From contig NW_026516487.1 of assembly GCF_025602895.1 (NCBI RefSeq), forward strand, positions 1-32,127: a DNA stretch of 32,127 bases, in the 5' to 3' direction. Position 1 is the stretch's first letter. Every line of letters starts with the position of its first letter. Origin of the DNA: Polychytrium aggregatum (taxonomy: Eukaryota; Chytridiomycota; Chytridiomycetes; Polychytriales). Below, in pieces: positions 17,683-27,597 of this stretch. The notes below the pieces were generated by a model. That model had not been told where the DNA came from, did not search any database, and saw only the letters and a list, made by a program, of their open reading frames with translations. Position numbers and translations under genes: made by a program.

Positions 17683-20468
17683 CCTGATCCCCGAGATGCG
17701 GCAGCTTCGCGAGAGGCGCCGCGATCTCATCTACCAGCTCAAGTTGCCCGGGCTCTCCCTCTGCGTCGCCGAGGACAAGCGCGCCGAACTCCGCGCTGTC
17801 CGCAAACAAGAAAAGAACCTCATCGTCCAGTCCCGCCGAGCAGCCGAGACCCTGGCCATGAACAAGCTGCACTCCCTCAACGCTTCCGAGGTCGCCAAGT
17901 CCCTGGCCGCCATGAAGAAGCGCAAGGAGCTCGACGACGCCTTCCACTTTGACAACTCGGACGAGGCCCTCGAGCGACTTGTGGTCCACTACGGCAAGGT
18001 CTCCTCGCACTCCCAGGACACCCCCGGTGCCGCCTTTGACCGGACCGTCGGCCCAAGACCCCTGGACACTGTTCCGCGCCTGCTCCCCGAGGACCGCTCC
18101 ATTCCCCGATTGTCGTCGGACGAGGTGGCCGATGCCATCGTCAAGTCCCCCAAGCGCAAGTCTTCCGGCCCGGACAAGATCAAGGCCGAGATGCTGCACC
18201 CTGTCGCTCCCGTGGTCGCTCCCTGGCTCCGGGCCATCCTGCTGGCCGCCCTCAAGGCCTCCGTCGTCCCGACCGAGTGGAACACTGTCCTGATCCACCC
18301 GGTCTACAAGAACAAGGGTTCGATCCTCGATCCGGCCATGTACCGGCCCATCGGGTTGACCCAGGTCCTCCGCAAGATCGCCGAGCGAGTCCTGCTGCCG
18401 TTCCTCACCCGCGAGATCGGCATCATGGACATTGCCCAGGGAGGCTTCCGCCCGGACCGAGGCACCCTCGACCAGGTGTACTCGCTCGACGCTCTTGTCC
18501 GCATGAACAAGATCCGCGACGACGAGTACAGCCTGGTCTTCCTCGACATCAAGGCCGCCTACGACACTGTCTGGCGGGAGCGCCTCTGGGACAAGATCGC
18601 CACCCGAGGTGCTGGTCCGGTCGCCGTCGGGGTCCTCAGGGCCATGTTCGACCGCACTCTTGTCCGCGTCGCCAGCAAGGGCCGCACGTCGCAGCCTGTG
18701 TGGCTGCAGAAGGGTCTCATCCAAGGCTCGGTCCTGAGTCCCCTTCTGTTCAGTGCCCACATTGACGACCTGCCTGGACTGCTCCGAGCCGAGGACGGAC
18801 TTGTGCTTGCCTCGAGTCGCCACCACCGTCTCCGGGTCAACTCGCTCTGGTTTGCCGATGACGGTGTCCTCATCTGTCCGGCTGGCCGCACCCAGGCCAT
18901 GCTGGATATCTGCGAACGCCACAGCATCGACAACCGGTACCGCTTCTCGCCTCCCAAGTGCGAGGTGCTGTACTCGGCCTGCAACGTCGACCAGCTCCAT
19001 CCCGCCAAGCTGTACGGCACCGAGCTGCCCAAGGTCCTCCAGTTCCGCTACCTCGGTGTCATGGTCGACATTGACGGATTCCGCCCGGACCTCCAGTTCG
19101 ACAAGCTCCTCCGCAAGGTCCACATGGTCACCGACACCGTGGTTGGACTCGGCATCACCCTCGGCAAGGTCTCGGCCAAGACCATCACCCAGGTCTACAA
19201 GACCTTTGTGCGGCCGACCCTCGAATACGGGATGGCCATGGACATCCCCGACCCAGCTCTGCGCGACCGCCTCGACGACGCCCAGATGACGGCCCTCCGC
19301 ACCATGTTCCGCGTCGGCCCCGGCACTCCCGTCGGTGCCATGCACCTCAACTGCGGCCTTCCCAAGATGTCGGTCCGTGTCAAGATGCTGGCCCTGCAGA
19401 ACTGGGCCCGCTGGGACGACCAAGTCTCTGACGGCGACAAGATGCTGTCGATGATCCTGCGCAACAAGATCATTGCGCCCTACCACCCCGACCAGTTCCT
19501 CGGCCAAGGAGTCCGAGCCGATCCGCACTGGGCCATGGTGGTCCGCCGACAAGAGGCCGACCACTCCCTCACGGCCACGGAGATCTACCGAGGCAAGACC
19601 CGACACCAGCCGCCGCCGCCCGGACCGCCCCGACCCCAGCCCGTCCCGATCAAGACCCTCATCTTCGAGGACCACATGAAGAACGGCTTCGACCGCTCCA
19701 AGCAGCTCACCGCCGCCTGCACCCCGTCGACCAAGATGTCGGGACTCTGGGAGGCTCGCGGGTACCAAGGATCCATGATCATGCTCATGTTCATGGTCCG
19801 ATGGCGACTCGGTGCTCTCCCAGGCCACTTCAGATTTGGCTACCGCAAGTGCAAGAACCTGGCTCGACACGGATCCGGGATCGACTTGACCAGGACCCAC
19901 GCACAGCAGTGTGTGGATCCGCATCAAGTCCTGGTCCGCAAGGTCGCAGCCCTCAAGACGGCCCACCCGACTTGGGTGGAAAGTGGTATAGCCGGAGTGG
20001 GACCAGTGGACAAGCTGCTGGACCTGCTCAGTTTCGATCGCACTCCCCCTCGCAGTCGCACCCCTCCCGCACTTGGATCACTTGCTGCTCATGTACCCGC
20101 TCCCCGCACTGCCTTCCGAGCATTCGCACTTGGTGCACACCCAGCACCACCACCCACTCCCACACCCAGTGTAGTCCCACCCTTGCAGTCTCTCCCTGCA
20201 CCCTCATCACAGCGTAGTATAGTGTCAGCACTTGTCATTCCTCCACCCCGACCCCCCCTCGATCCTGCTGTTCCCTTGTGGGAACTGCTCGAAAATGTGT
20301 TCACCCGCTTGGTCTCAGACCTTGTGGGCAGCTGAGGCAGCACTAGGCTGCAACAGGAGTAAATAGGCTTGCCTGTGTACTCAACGTGCCGGGGTACCAA
20401 CCTGTTGGACCTGATGGCTTGTCTTCTTGAATAAAGTTGACTATAGTAACAAAAAAAAAAAAAAAAAA
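17683..20468 (+). mobile_element. Non-LTR retrotransposon copy 7 (type A)
   Basis: It matches copies 3 and 5. The tail is A18 at 20451-20468, the longest in the array. Confidence 0.95.
17696..20335 (+). CDS. 5'-truncated ORF2 of copy 7: RT without endonuclease
   Basis: The 879-codon product is identical to that of copies 3 and 5. Confidence 0.8.
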   Translation: MRQLRERRRDLIYQLKLPGLSLCVAEDKRAELRAVRKQEKNLIVQSRRAAETLAMNKLHSLNASEVAKSLAAMKKRKELDDAFHFDNSDEALERLVVHYGKVSSHSQDTPGAAFDRTVGPRPLDTVPRLLPEDRSIPRLSSDEVADAIVKSPKRKSSGPDKIKAEMLHPVAPVVAPWLRAILLAALKASVVPTEWNTVLIHPVYKNKGSILDPAMYRPIGLTQVLRKIAERVLLPFLTREIGIMDIAQGGFRPDRGTLDQVYSLDALVRMNKIRDDEYSLVFLDIKAAYDTVWRERLWDKIATRGAGPVAVGVLRAMFDRTLVRVASKGRTSQPVWLQKGLIQGSVLSPLLFSAHIDDLPGLLRAEDGLVLASSRHHRLRVNSLWFADDGVLICPAGRTQAMLDICERHSIDNRYRFSPPKCEVLYSACNVDQLHPAKLYGTELPKVLQFRYLGVMVDIDGFRPDLQFDKLLRKVHMVTDTVVGLGITLGKVSAKTITQVYKTFVRPTLEYGMAMDIPDPALRDRLDDAQMTALRTMFRVGPGTPVGAMHLNCGLPKMSVRVKMLALQNWARWDDQVSDGDKMLSMILRNKIIAPYHPDQFLGQGVRADPHWAMVVRRQEADHSLTATEIYRGKTRHQPPPPGPPRPQPVPIKTLIFEDHMKNGFDRSKQLTAACTPSTKMSGLWEARGYQGSMIMLMFMVRWRLGALPGHFRFGYRKCKNLARHGSGIDLTRTHAQQCVDPHQVLVRKVAALKTAHPTWVESGIAGVGPVDKLLDLLSFDRTPPRSRTPPALGSLAAHVPAPRTAFRAFALGAHPAPPPTPTPSVVPPLQSLPAPSSQRSIVSALVIPPPRPPLDPAVPLWELLENVFTRLVSDLVGS

Positions 20469-20488
20469 CCTAACCTAACCTAACCTAA
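20469..20488 (+). repeat. Telomeric tract (CCTAA)4
   Basis: Four perfect units follow the A18 of copy 7, with a shared CC before copy 8. Confidence 0.95.
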
Positions 20489-23423
20489 CCAATCTCAAGG
20501 GGATCGGTCATTCCGATCTCGGAGAGTGCGGCCCAGGACTGCATCGACCGCGCCTGGTCGATCCTGATCTCCCTGATCACCACCGCTGCCGACCCCACCA
20601 TCGGCAAGGCTTCCATCAAGACCGTCTGGAAGGACCCGGCCCTGATCCCCGAGATGCGGCAGCTTCGCGAGAGGCGCCGCGATCTCATCTACCAGCTCAA
20701 GTTGCCCGGGCTCTCCCTCCGCGTCGCCGAGGACAAGCGCGCCGAACTCCGCGCTGTCCGCAAACAAGAAAAGAACCTCATCGTCCAGTCCCGCCGAGCA
20801 GCCGAGACCCTGGCCATGAACAAGCTGCACTCCCTCAACGCTTCCGAGGTCGCCAAGTCCCTGGCCGCCATGAAGAAGCGCAAGGAGCTCGACGACGCCT
20901 TCCACTTCGACAACTCGGACGAGGCCCTCGAGCGACTTGTGGTCCACTACGGCAAGGTCTCCTCGCACTCCCAGGACACCCCCGGTACCGCCTTTGACCG
21001 GACCGTCGGCCCAAGACCCCTGGACACTGTTCCGCGCCTGCTCCCCGAGGATCGATCCATTCCCCGCTTGTCGTCGGACGAGGTGGCCGATGCCATCGTC
21101 AAGTCCCCCAAGCGCAAGTCTTCCGGCCCGGACAAGATCAAGGCCGAGATGCTGCACCCTGTCGCTCCCGTGGTCGCTCCCTGGCTCCGGGCCATCCTGC
21201 TGGCCGCCCTCAAGGCCTCCGTCGTCCCGACCGAGTGGAACACTGTCCTGATCCACCCGGTCTACAAGAACAAGGGTTCGATCCTCGATCCGGCCATGTA
21301 CCGGCCCATCGGGTTGACCCAGGTCCTCCGCAAGATCGCCGAGCGAGTCCTGCTGCCGTTCCTCACCCGCGAGATCGGCATCATGGACATTGCCCAGGGA
21401 GGCTTCCGCCCGGACCGAGGCACCCTCGACCAGGTGTACTCGCTCGACGCTCTTGTCCGCATGAACAAGATCCGCGACGACGAGTACAGCCTGGTCTTCC
21501 TCGACATCAAGGCCGCCTACGACACTGTCTGGCGGGAGCGCCTCTGGGACAAGATCGCCGCCCGAGGTGCTGGTCCGGTCGCCGTCGGGGTCCTCAGGGC
21601 CATGTTCGACCGCACTCTTGTCCGCGTCGCCAGCAAGGGCCGCACGTCGCAGCCTGTGTGGCTGCAGAAGGGTCTCATCCAAGGCTCGGTCCTGAGTCCC
21701 CTTCTGTTCAGTGCCCACATTGACGACCTGCCTGGACTGCTCCGAGCCGAGGACGGACTTGTGCTTGCCTCGAGTCGCCACCACCGTCTCCGGGTCAACT
21801 CGCTCTGGTTTGCCGATGACGGTGTCCTCATCTGTCCGGCTGGCCGCACCCAGGCCATGCTGGATATCTGCGAACGCCACAGCATCGACAACCGGTACCG
21901 CTTCTCGCCTCCCAAGTGCGAGGTGCTGTACTCGGCCTGCAACGTCGACCAGCTCCATCCCGCCAAGCTGTACGGCACCGAGCTGCCCAAGGTCCTCCAG
22001 TTCCGCTACCTCGGTGTCATGGTCGACATTGACGGATTCCGCCCGGACCTCCAGTTCGACAAGCTCCTCCGCAAGGTCCACATGGTCACCGACACCGTGG
22101 TTGGACTCGGCATCACCCTCGGCAAGGTCTCGGCCAAGACCATCACCCAGGTCTACAAGACCTTTGTGCGGCCGACCCTCGAATACGGGATGGCCATGGA
22201 CATCCCCGACCCAGCTCTGCGCGACCGCCTCGACGACGCCCAGATGACGGCCCTCCGCACCATGTTCCGCGTCGGCCCCGGCACTCCCGTCGGTGCCATG
22301 CACCTCAACTGCGGCCTTCCCAAGATGTCGGTCCGTGTCAAGATGCTGGCCCTGCAGAACTGGGCCCGCTGGGACGACCAAGTCTCTGACGGCGACAAGA
22401 TGCTGTCGATGATCCTGCGCAACAAGATCATTGCGCCCTACCACCCCGACCAGTTCCTCGGCCAAGGAGTCCGAGCCGATCCGCACTGGGCCATGGTGGT
22501 CCGCCGACAAGAGGCCGACCACTCCCTCACGGCCACGGAGATCTACCGAGGCAAGACCCGACACCAGCCGCCGCCGCCCGGACCGCCCCGACCCCAGCCC
22601 GTCCCGATCAAGACCCTCATCTTCGAGGACCACATGAAGAACGGCTTCGACCGCTCCAAGCAGCTCACCGCCGCCTGCACCCCGTCGACCAAGATGTCGG
22701 GACTCTGGGAGGCTCGCGGGTACCAAGGATCCATGATCATGCTCATGTTCATGGTCCGATGGCGACTCGGTGCTCTCCCAGGCCACTTCAGATTTGGCTA
22801 CCGCAAGTGCAAGAACCTGGCTCGACACGGATCCGGGATCGACTTGACCAGGACCCACGCACAGCAGTGTGTGGATCCGCATCAAGTCCTGGTCCGCAAG
22901 GTCGCAGCCCTCAAGACGGCCCACCCGACTTGGGTGGAAAGTGGTATAGCCGGAGTGGGACCAGTGGACAAGCTGCTGGACCTGCTCAGTTTCGATCGCA
23001 CTCCCCCTCGCAGTCGCACCCCTCCCGCACTTGGATCACTTGCTGCTCATGTACCCGCTCCCCGCACTGCCTTCCGAGCATTCGCACTTGGTGCACACCC
23101 AGCACCACCACCCACTCCCACACCCAGTGTAGTCCCACCCTTGCAGTCTCTCCCTGCACCCTCATCACAGCGTAGTATAGTGTCAGCACTTGTCATTCCT
23201 CCACCCCGACCCCCCCTCGATCCTGCTGTTCCCTTGTGGGAACTGCTCGAAAATGTGTTCACCCGCTTGGTCTCAGACCTTGTGGGCAGCTGAGGCAGCA
23301 CTAGGCTGCAACAGGAGTAAATAGGCTTGCCTGTGTACTCAACGTGCCGGGGTACCAACCTGTTGGACCTGATGGCTTGTCTTCTTGAATAAAGTTGACT
23401 ATAGTAACAAAAAAAAAAAAAAA
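20489..23423 (+). mobile_element. Non-LTR retrotransposon copy 8 (type B)
   Basis: It matches copies 4 and 6. The tail is A15 at 23409-23423. Confidence 0.95.
20654..23293 (+). CDS. 5'-truncated ORF2 of copy 8: RT without endonuclease
   Basis: The 879-codon product is identical to that of copies 4 and 6. Confidence 0.8.
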   Translation: MRQLRERRRDLIYQLKLPGLSLRVAEDKRAELRAVRKQEKNLIVQSRRAAETLAMNKLHSLNASEVAKSLAAMKKRKELDDAFHFDNSDEALERLVVHYGKVSSHSQDTPGTAFDRTVGPRPLDTVPRLLPEDRSIPRLSSDEVADAIVKSPKRKSSGPDKIKAEMLHPVAPVVAPWLRAILLAALKASVVPTEWNTVLIHPVYKNKGSILDPAMYRPIGLTQVLRKIAERVLLPFLTREIGIMDIAQGGFRPDRGTLDQVYSLDALVRMNKIRDDEYSLVFLDIKAAYDTVWRERLWDKIAARGAGPVAVGVLRAMFDRTLVRVASKGRTSQPVWLQKGLIQGSVLSPLLFSAHIDDLPGLLRAEDGLVLASSRHHRLRVNSLWFADDGVLICPAGRTQAMLDICERHSIDNRYRFSPPKCEVLYSACNVDQLHPAKLYGTELPKVLQFRYLGVMVDIDGFRPDLQFDKLLRKVHMVTDTVVGLGITLGKVSAKTITQVYKTFVRPTLEYGMAMDIPDPALRDRLDDAQMTALRTMFRVGPGTPVGAMHLNCGLPKMSVRVKMLALQNWARWDDQVSDGDKMLSMILRNKIIAPYHPDQFLGQGVRADPHWAMVVRRQEADHSLTATEIYRGKTRHQPPPPGPPRPQPVPIKTLIFEDHMKNGFDRSKQLTAACTPSTKMSGLWEARGYQGSMIMLMFMVRWRLGALPGHFRFGYRKCKNLARHGSGIDLTRTHAQQCVDPHQVLVRKVAALKTAHPTWVESGIAGVGPVDKLLDLLSFDRTPPRSRTPPALGSLAAHVPAPRTAFRAFALGAHPAPPPTPTPSVVPPLQSLPAPSSQRSIVSALVIPPPRPPLDPAVPLWELLENVFTRLVSDLVGS

Positions 23424-23448
23424 CCTAACCTAACCTAACCTAACCTAA
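23424..23448 (+). repeat. Telomeric tract (CCTAA)5
   Basis: Five perfect units follow the A15 of copy 8, followed by the shared CCT of the A-type start. Confidence 0.95.
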
Positions 23449-26233
23449 CCTGATCCCCGAGATGCGGCAGCTTCGCGAGAGGCGCCGCGATCTCATCTAC
23501 CAGCTCAAGTTGCCCGGGCTCTCCCTCTGCGTCGCCGAGGACAAGCGCGCCGAACTCCGCGCTGTCCGCAAACAAGAAAAGAACCTCATCGTCCAGTCCC
23601 GCCGAGCAGCCGAGACCCTGGCCATGAACAAGCTGCACTCCCTCAACGCTTCCGAGGTCGCCAAGTCCCTGGCCGCCATGAAGAAGCGCAAGGAGCTCGA
23701 CGACGCCTTCCACTTTGACAACTCGGACGAGGCCCTCGAGCGACTTGTGGTCCACTACGGCAAGGTCTCCTCGCACTCCCAGGACACCCCCGGTGCCGCC
23801 TTTGACCGGACCGTCGGCCCAAGACCCCTGGACACTGTTCCGCGCCTGCTCCCCGAGGACCGCTCCATTCCCCGATTGTCGTCGGACGAGGTGGCCGATG
23901 CCATCGTCAAGTCCCCCAAGCGCAAGTCTTCCGGCCCGGACAAGATCAAGGCCGAGATGCTGCACCCTGTCGCTCCCGTGGTCGCTCCCTGGCTCCGGGC
24001 CATCCTGCTGGCCGCCCTCAAGGCCTCCGTCGTCCCGACCGAGTGGAACACTGTCCTGATCCACCCGGTCTACAAGAACAAGGGTTCGATCCTCGATCCG
24101 GCCATGTACCGGCCCATCGGGTTGACCCAGGTCCTCCGCAAGATCGCCGAGCGAGTCCTGCTGCCGTTCCTCACCCGCGAGATCGGCATCATGGACATTG
24201 CCCAGGGAGGCTTCCGCCCGGACCGAGGCACCCTCGACCAGGTGTACTCGCTCGACGCTCTTGTCCGCATGAACAAGATCCGCGACGACGAGTACAGCCT
24301 GGTCTTCCTCGACATCAAGGCCGCCTACGACACTGTCTGGCGGGAGCGCCTCTGGGACAAGATCGCCACCCGAGGTGCTGGTCCGGTCGCCGTCGGGGTC
24401 CTCAGGGCCATGTTCGACCGCACTCTTGTCCGCGTCGCCAGCAAGGGCCGCACGTCGCAGCCTGTGTGGCTGCAGAAGGGTCTCATCCAAGGCTCGGTCC
24501 TGAGTCCCCTTCTGTTCAGTGCCCACATTGACGACCTGCCTGGACTGCTCCGAGCCGAGGACGGACTTGTGCTTGCCTCGAGTCGCCACCACCGTCTCCG
24601 GGTCAACTCGCTCTGGTTTGCCGATGACGGTGTCCTCATCTGTCCGGCTGGCCGCACCCAGGCCATGCTGGATATCTGCGAACGCCACAGCATCGACAAC
24701 CGGTACCGCTTCTCGCCTCCCAAGTGCGAGGTGCTGTACTCGGCCTGCAACGTCGACCAGCTCCATCCCGCCAAGCTGTACGGCACCGAGCTGCCCAAGG
24801 TCCTCCAGTTCCGCTACCTCGGTGTCATGGTCGACATTGACGGATTCCGCCCGGACCTCCAGTTCGACAAGCTCCTCCGCAAGGTCCACATGGTCACCGA
24901 CACCGTGGTTGGACTCGGCATCACCCTCGGCAAGGTCTCGGCCAAGACCATCACCCAGGTCTACAAGACCTTTGTGCGGCCGACCCTCGAATACGGGATG
25001 GCCATGGACATCCCCGACCCAGCTCTGCGCGACCGCCTCGACGACGCCCAGATGACGGCCCTCCGCACCATGTTCCGCGTCGGCCCCGGCACTCCCGTCG
25101 GTGCCATGCACCTCAACTGCGGCCTTCCCAAGATGTCGGTCCGTGTCAAGATGCTGGCCCTGCAGAACTGGGCCCGCTGGGACGACCAAGTCTCTGACGG
25201 CGACAAGATGCTGTCGATGATCCTGCGCAACAAGATCATTGCGCCCTACCACCCCGACCAGTTCCTCGGCCAAGGAGTCCGAGCCGATCCGCACTGGGCC
25301 ATGGTGGTCCGCCGACAAGAGGCCGACCACTCCCTCACGGCCACGGAGATCTACCGAGGCAAGACCCGACACCAGCCGCCGCCGCCCGGACCGCCCCGAC
25401 CCCAGCCCGTCCCGATCAAGACCCTCATCTTCGAGGACCACATGAAGAACGGCTTCGACCGCTCCAAGCAGCTCACCGCCGCCTGCACCCCGTCGACCAA
25501 GATGTCGGGACTCTGGGAGGCTCGCGGGTACCAAGGATCCATGATCATGCTCATGTTCATGGTCCGATGGCGACTCGGTGCTCTCCCAGGCCACTTCAGA
25601 TTTGGCTACCGCAAGTGCAAGAACCTGGCTCGACACGGATCCGGGATCGACTTGACCAGGACCCACGCACAGCAGTGTGTGGATCCGCATCAAGTCCTGG
25701 TCCGCAAGGTCGCAGCCCTCAAGACGGCCCACCCGACTTGGGTGGAAAGTGGTATAGCCGGAGTGGGACCAGTGGACAAGCTGCTGGACCTGCTCAGTTT
25801 CGATCGCACTCCCCCTCGCAGTCGCACCCCTCCCGCACTTGGATCACTTGCTGCTCATGTACCCGCTCCCCGCACTGCCTTCCGAGCATTCGCACTTGGT
25901 GCACACCCAGCACCACCACCCACTCCCACACCCAGTGTAGTCCCACCCTTGCAGTCTCTCCCTGCACCCTCATCACAGCGTAGTATAGTGTCAGCACTTG
26001 TCATTCCTCCACCCCGACCCCCCCTCGATCCTGCTGTTCCCTTGTGGGAACTGCTCGAAAATGTGTTCACCCGCTTGGTCTCAGACCTTGTGGGCAGCTG
26101 AGGCAGCACTAGGCTGCAACAGGAGTAAATAGGCTTGCCTGTGTACTCAACGTGCCGGGGTACCAACCTGTTGGACCTGATGGCTTGTCTTCTTGAATAA
26201 AGTTGACTATAGTAACAAAAAAAAAAAAAAAAA
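23449..26233 (+). mobile_element. Non-LTR retrotransposon copy 9 (type A)
   Basis: This is the last complete A copy. It matches copies 3, 5 and 7. The tail is A17 at 26217-26233. Confidence 0.95.
23462..26101 (+). CDS. 5'-truncated ORF2 of copy 9: RT without endonuclease
   Basis: The 879-codon product is identical to that of copies 3, 5 and 7. Confidence 0.8.
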   Translation: MRQLRERRRDLIYQLKLPGLSLCVAEDKRAELRAVRKQEKNLIVQSRRAAETLAMNKLHSLNASEVAKSLAAMKKRKELDDAFHFDNSDEALERLVVHYGKVSSHSQDTPGAAFDRTVGPRPLDTVPRLLPEDRSIPRLSSDEVADAIVKSPKRKSSGPDKIKAEMLHPVAPVVAPWLRAILLAALKASVVPTEWNTVLIHPVYKNKGSILDPAMYRPIGLTQVLRKIAERVLLPFLTREIGIMDIAQGGFRPDRGTLDQVYSLDALVRMNKIRDDEYSLVFLDIKAAYDTVWRERLWDKIATRGAGPVAVGVLRAMFDRTLVRVASKGRTSQPVWLQKGLIQGSVLSPLLFSAHIDDLPGLLRAEDGLVLASSRHHRLRVNSLWFADDGVLICPAGRTQAMLDICERHSIDNRYRFSPPKCEVLYSACNVDQLHPAKLYGTELPKVLQFRYLGVMVDIDGFRPDLQFDKLLRKVHMVTDTVVGLGITLGKVSAKTITQVYKTFVRPTLEYGMAMDIPDPALRDRLDDAQMTALRTMFRVGPGTPVGAMHLNCGLPKMSVRVKMLALQNWARWDDQVSDGDKMLSMILRNKIIAPYHPDQFLGQGVRADPHWAMVVRRQEADHSLTATEIYRGKTRHQPPPPGPPRPQPVPIKTLIFEDHMKNGFDRSKQLTAACTPSTKMSGLWEARGYQGSMIMLMFMVRWRLGALPGHFRFGYRKCKNLARHGSGIDLTRTHAQQCVDPHQVLVRKVAALKTAHPTWVESGIAGVGPVDKLLDLLSFDRTPPRSRTPPALGSLAAHVPAPRTAFRAFALGAHPAPPPTPTPSVVPPLQSLPAPSSQRSIVSALVIPPPRPPLDPAVPLWELLENVFTRLVSDLVGS

Positions 26234-26253
26234 CCTAACCTAACCTAACCTAA
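26234..26253 (+). repeat. Telomeric tract (CCTAA)4
   Basis: Four perfect units follow the A17 of copy 9. This is the last telomeric tract in the window. Confidence 0.95.
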
Positions 26254-27597
26254 CCAATCTCAAGGGGATCGGTCATTCCGATCTCGGAGAGTGCGGCCCA
26301 GGACTGCATCGACCGCGCCTGGTCGATCCTGATCTCCCTGATCACCACCGCTGCCGACCCCACCATCGGCAAGGCTTCCATCAAGACCGTCTGGAAGGAC
26401 CCGGCCCTGATCCCCGAGATGCGGCAGCTTCGCGAGAGGCGCCGCGATCTCATCTACCAGCTCAAGTTGCCCGGGCTCTCCCTCCGCGTCGCCGAGGACA
26501 AGCGCGCCGAACTCCGCGCTGTCCGCAAACAAGAAAAGAACCTCATCGTCCAGTCCCGCCGAGCAGCCGAGACCCTGGCCATGAACAAGCTGCACTCCCT
26601 CAACGCTTCCGAGGTCGCCAAGTCCCTGGCCGCCATGAAGAAGCGCAAGGAGCTCGACGACGCCTTCCACTTCGACAACTCGGACGAGGCCCTCGAGCGA
26701 CTTGTGGTCCACTACGGCAAGGTCTCCTCGCACTCCCAGGACACCCCCGGTACCGCCTTTGACCGGACCGTCGGCCCAAGACCCCTGGACACTGTTCCGC
26801 GCCTGCTCCCCGAGGATCGATCCATTCCCCGCTTGTCGTCGGACGAGGTGGCCGATGCCATCGTCAAGTCCCCCAAGCGCAAGTCTTCCGGCCCGGACAA
26901 GATCAAGGCCGAGATGCTGCACCCTGTCGCTCCCGTGGTCGCTCCCTGGCTCCGGGCCATCCTGCTGGCCGCCCTCAAGGCCTCCGTCGTCCCGACCGAG
27001 TGGAACACTGTCCTGATCCACCCGGTCTACAAGAACAAGGGTTCGATCCTCGATCCGGCCATGTACCGGCCCATCGGGTTGACCCAGGTCCTCCGCAAGA
27101 TCGCCGAGCGAGTCCTGCTGCCGTTCCTCACCCGCGAGATCGGCATCATGGACATTGCCCAGGGAGGCTTCCGCCCGGACCGAGGCACCCTCGACCAGGT
27201 GTACTCGCTCGACGCTCTTGTCCGCATGAACAAGATCCGCGACGACGAGTACAGCCTGGTCTTCCTCGACATCAAGGCCGCCTACGACACTGTCTGGCGG
27301 GAGCGCCTCTGGGACAAGATCGCCGCCCGAGGTGCTGGTCCGGTCGCCGTCGGGGTCCTCAGGGCCATGTTCGACCGCACTCTTGTCCGCGTCGCCAGCA
27401 AGGGCCGCACGTCGCAGCCTGTGTGGCTGCAGAAGGGTCTCATCCAAGGCTCGGTCCTGAGTCCCCTTCTGTTCAGTGCCCACATTGACGACCTGCCTGG
27501 ACTGCTCCGAGCCGAGGACGGACTTGTGCTTGCCTCGAGTCGCCACCACCGTCTCCGGGTCAACTCGCTCTGGTTTGCCGATGACGGTGTCCTCATC
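26254..27597 (+). mobile_element. Non-LTR retrotransposon copy 10 (type B), broken by LTR element
   Basis: It has the B-type 5' breakpoint and markers but stops after 1344 nt, just past the RT FADD box. The remaining 1.6 kb with UTR and tail is absent. The sequence switches to an LTR that begins TGTAGG; the target also reads TGT at this point, so the exact breakpoint is uncertain by up to 3 nt (27597-27600). The missing 3' half should lie beyond the far LTR, outside this window. Confidence 0.92.
26419..27597 (+). pseudogene. ORF2 fragment of copy 10, interrupted in RT
   Basis: The frame corresponds to ORF2 residues 346 to about 738 and includes both catalytic Asp regions (IKAAYD and FADD). 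It is then cut by the LTR element. The open frame runs on to 27666 inside the LTR, but that tail is not element protein. Confidence 0.88.

Larger units (their letters stand above)
4261..27597 (+). repeat. Higher-order tandem array of B/A retrotransposon dimers
   Basis: A copies start at 6154, 11919, 17683 and 23449, giving periods of 5765, 5764 and 5766 bp. B copies start at 8959, 14724, 20489 and 26254, and copy 2 sits where a B copy is due. Period changes are fully explained by poly(A) length (A tails 17, 17, 18, 17; B tails 14, 15, 14, 15). Truncation points, telomere unit numbers (five after B, four after A) and diagnostic bases repeat exactly. Independent insertions would not reproduce this, so a dimer was amplified by unequal exchange, break-induced replication or a circular template. 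Confidence 0.93.

Noticed and set aside
6129..26253. Regularly spaced short identical repeats, considered as CRISPR-like
   Set aside because: Repeats are CCTAA tracts separated by 2.8-2.9 kb of near-identical retrotransposon in a eukaryotic context. There are no unique spacers and no cas genes.
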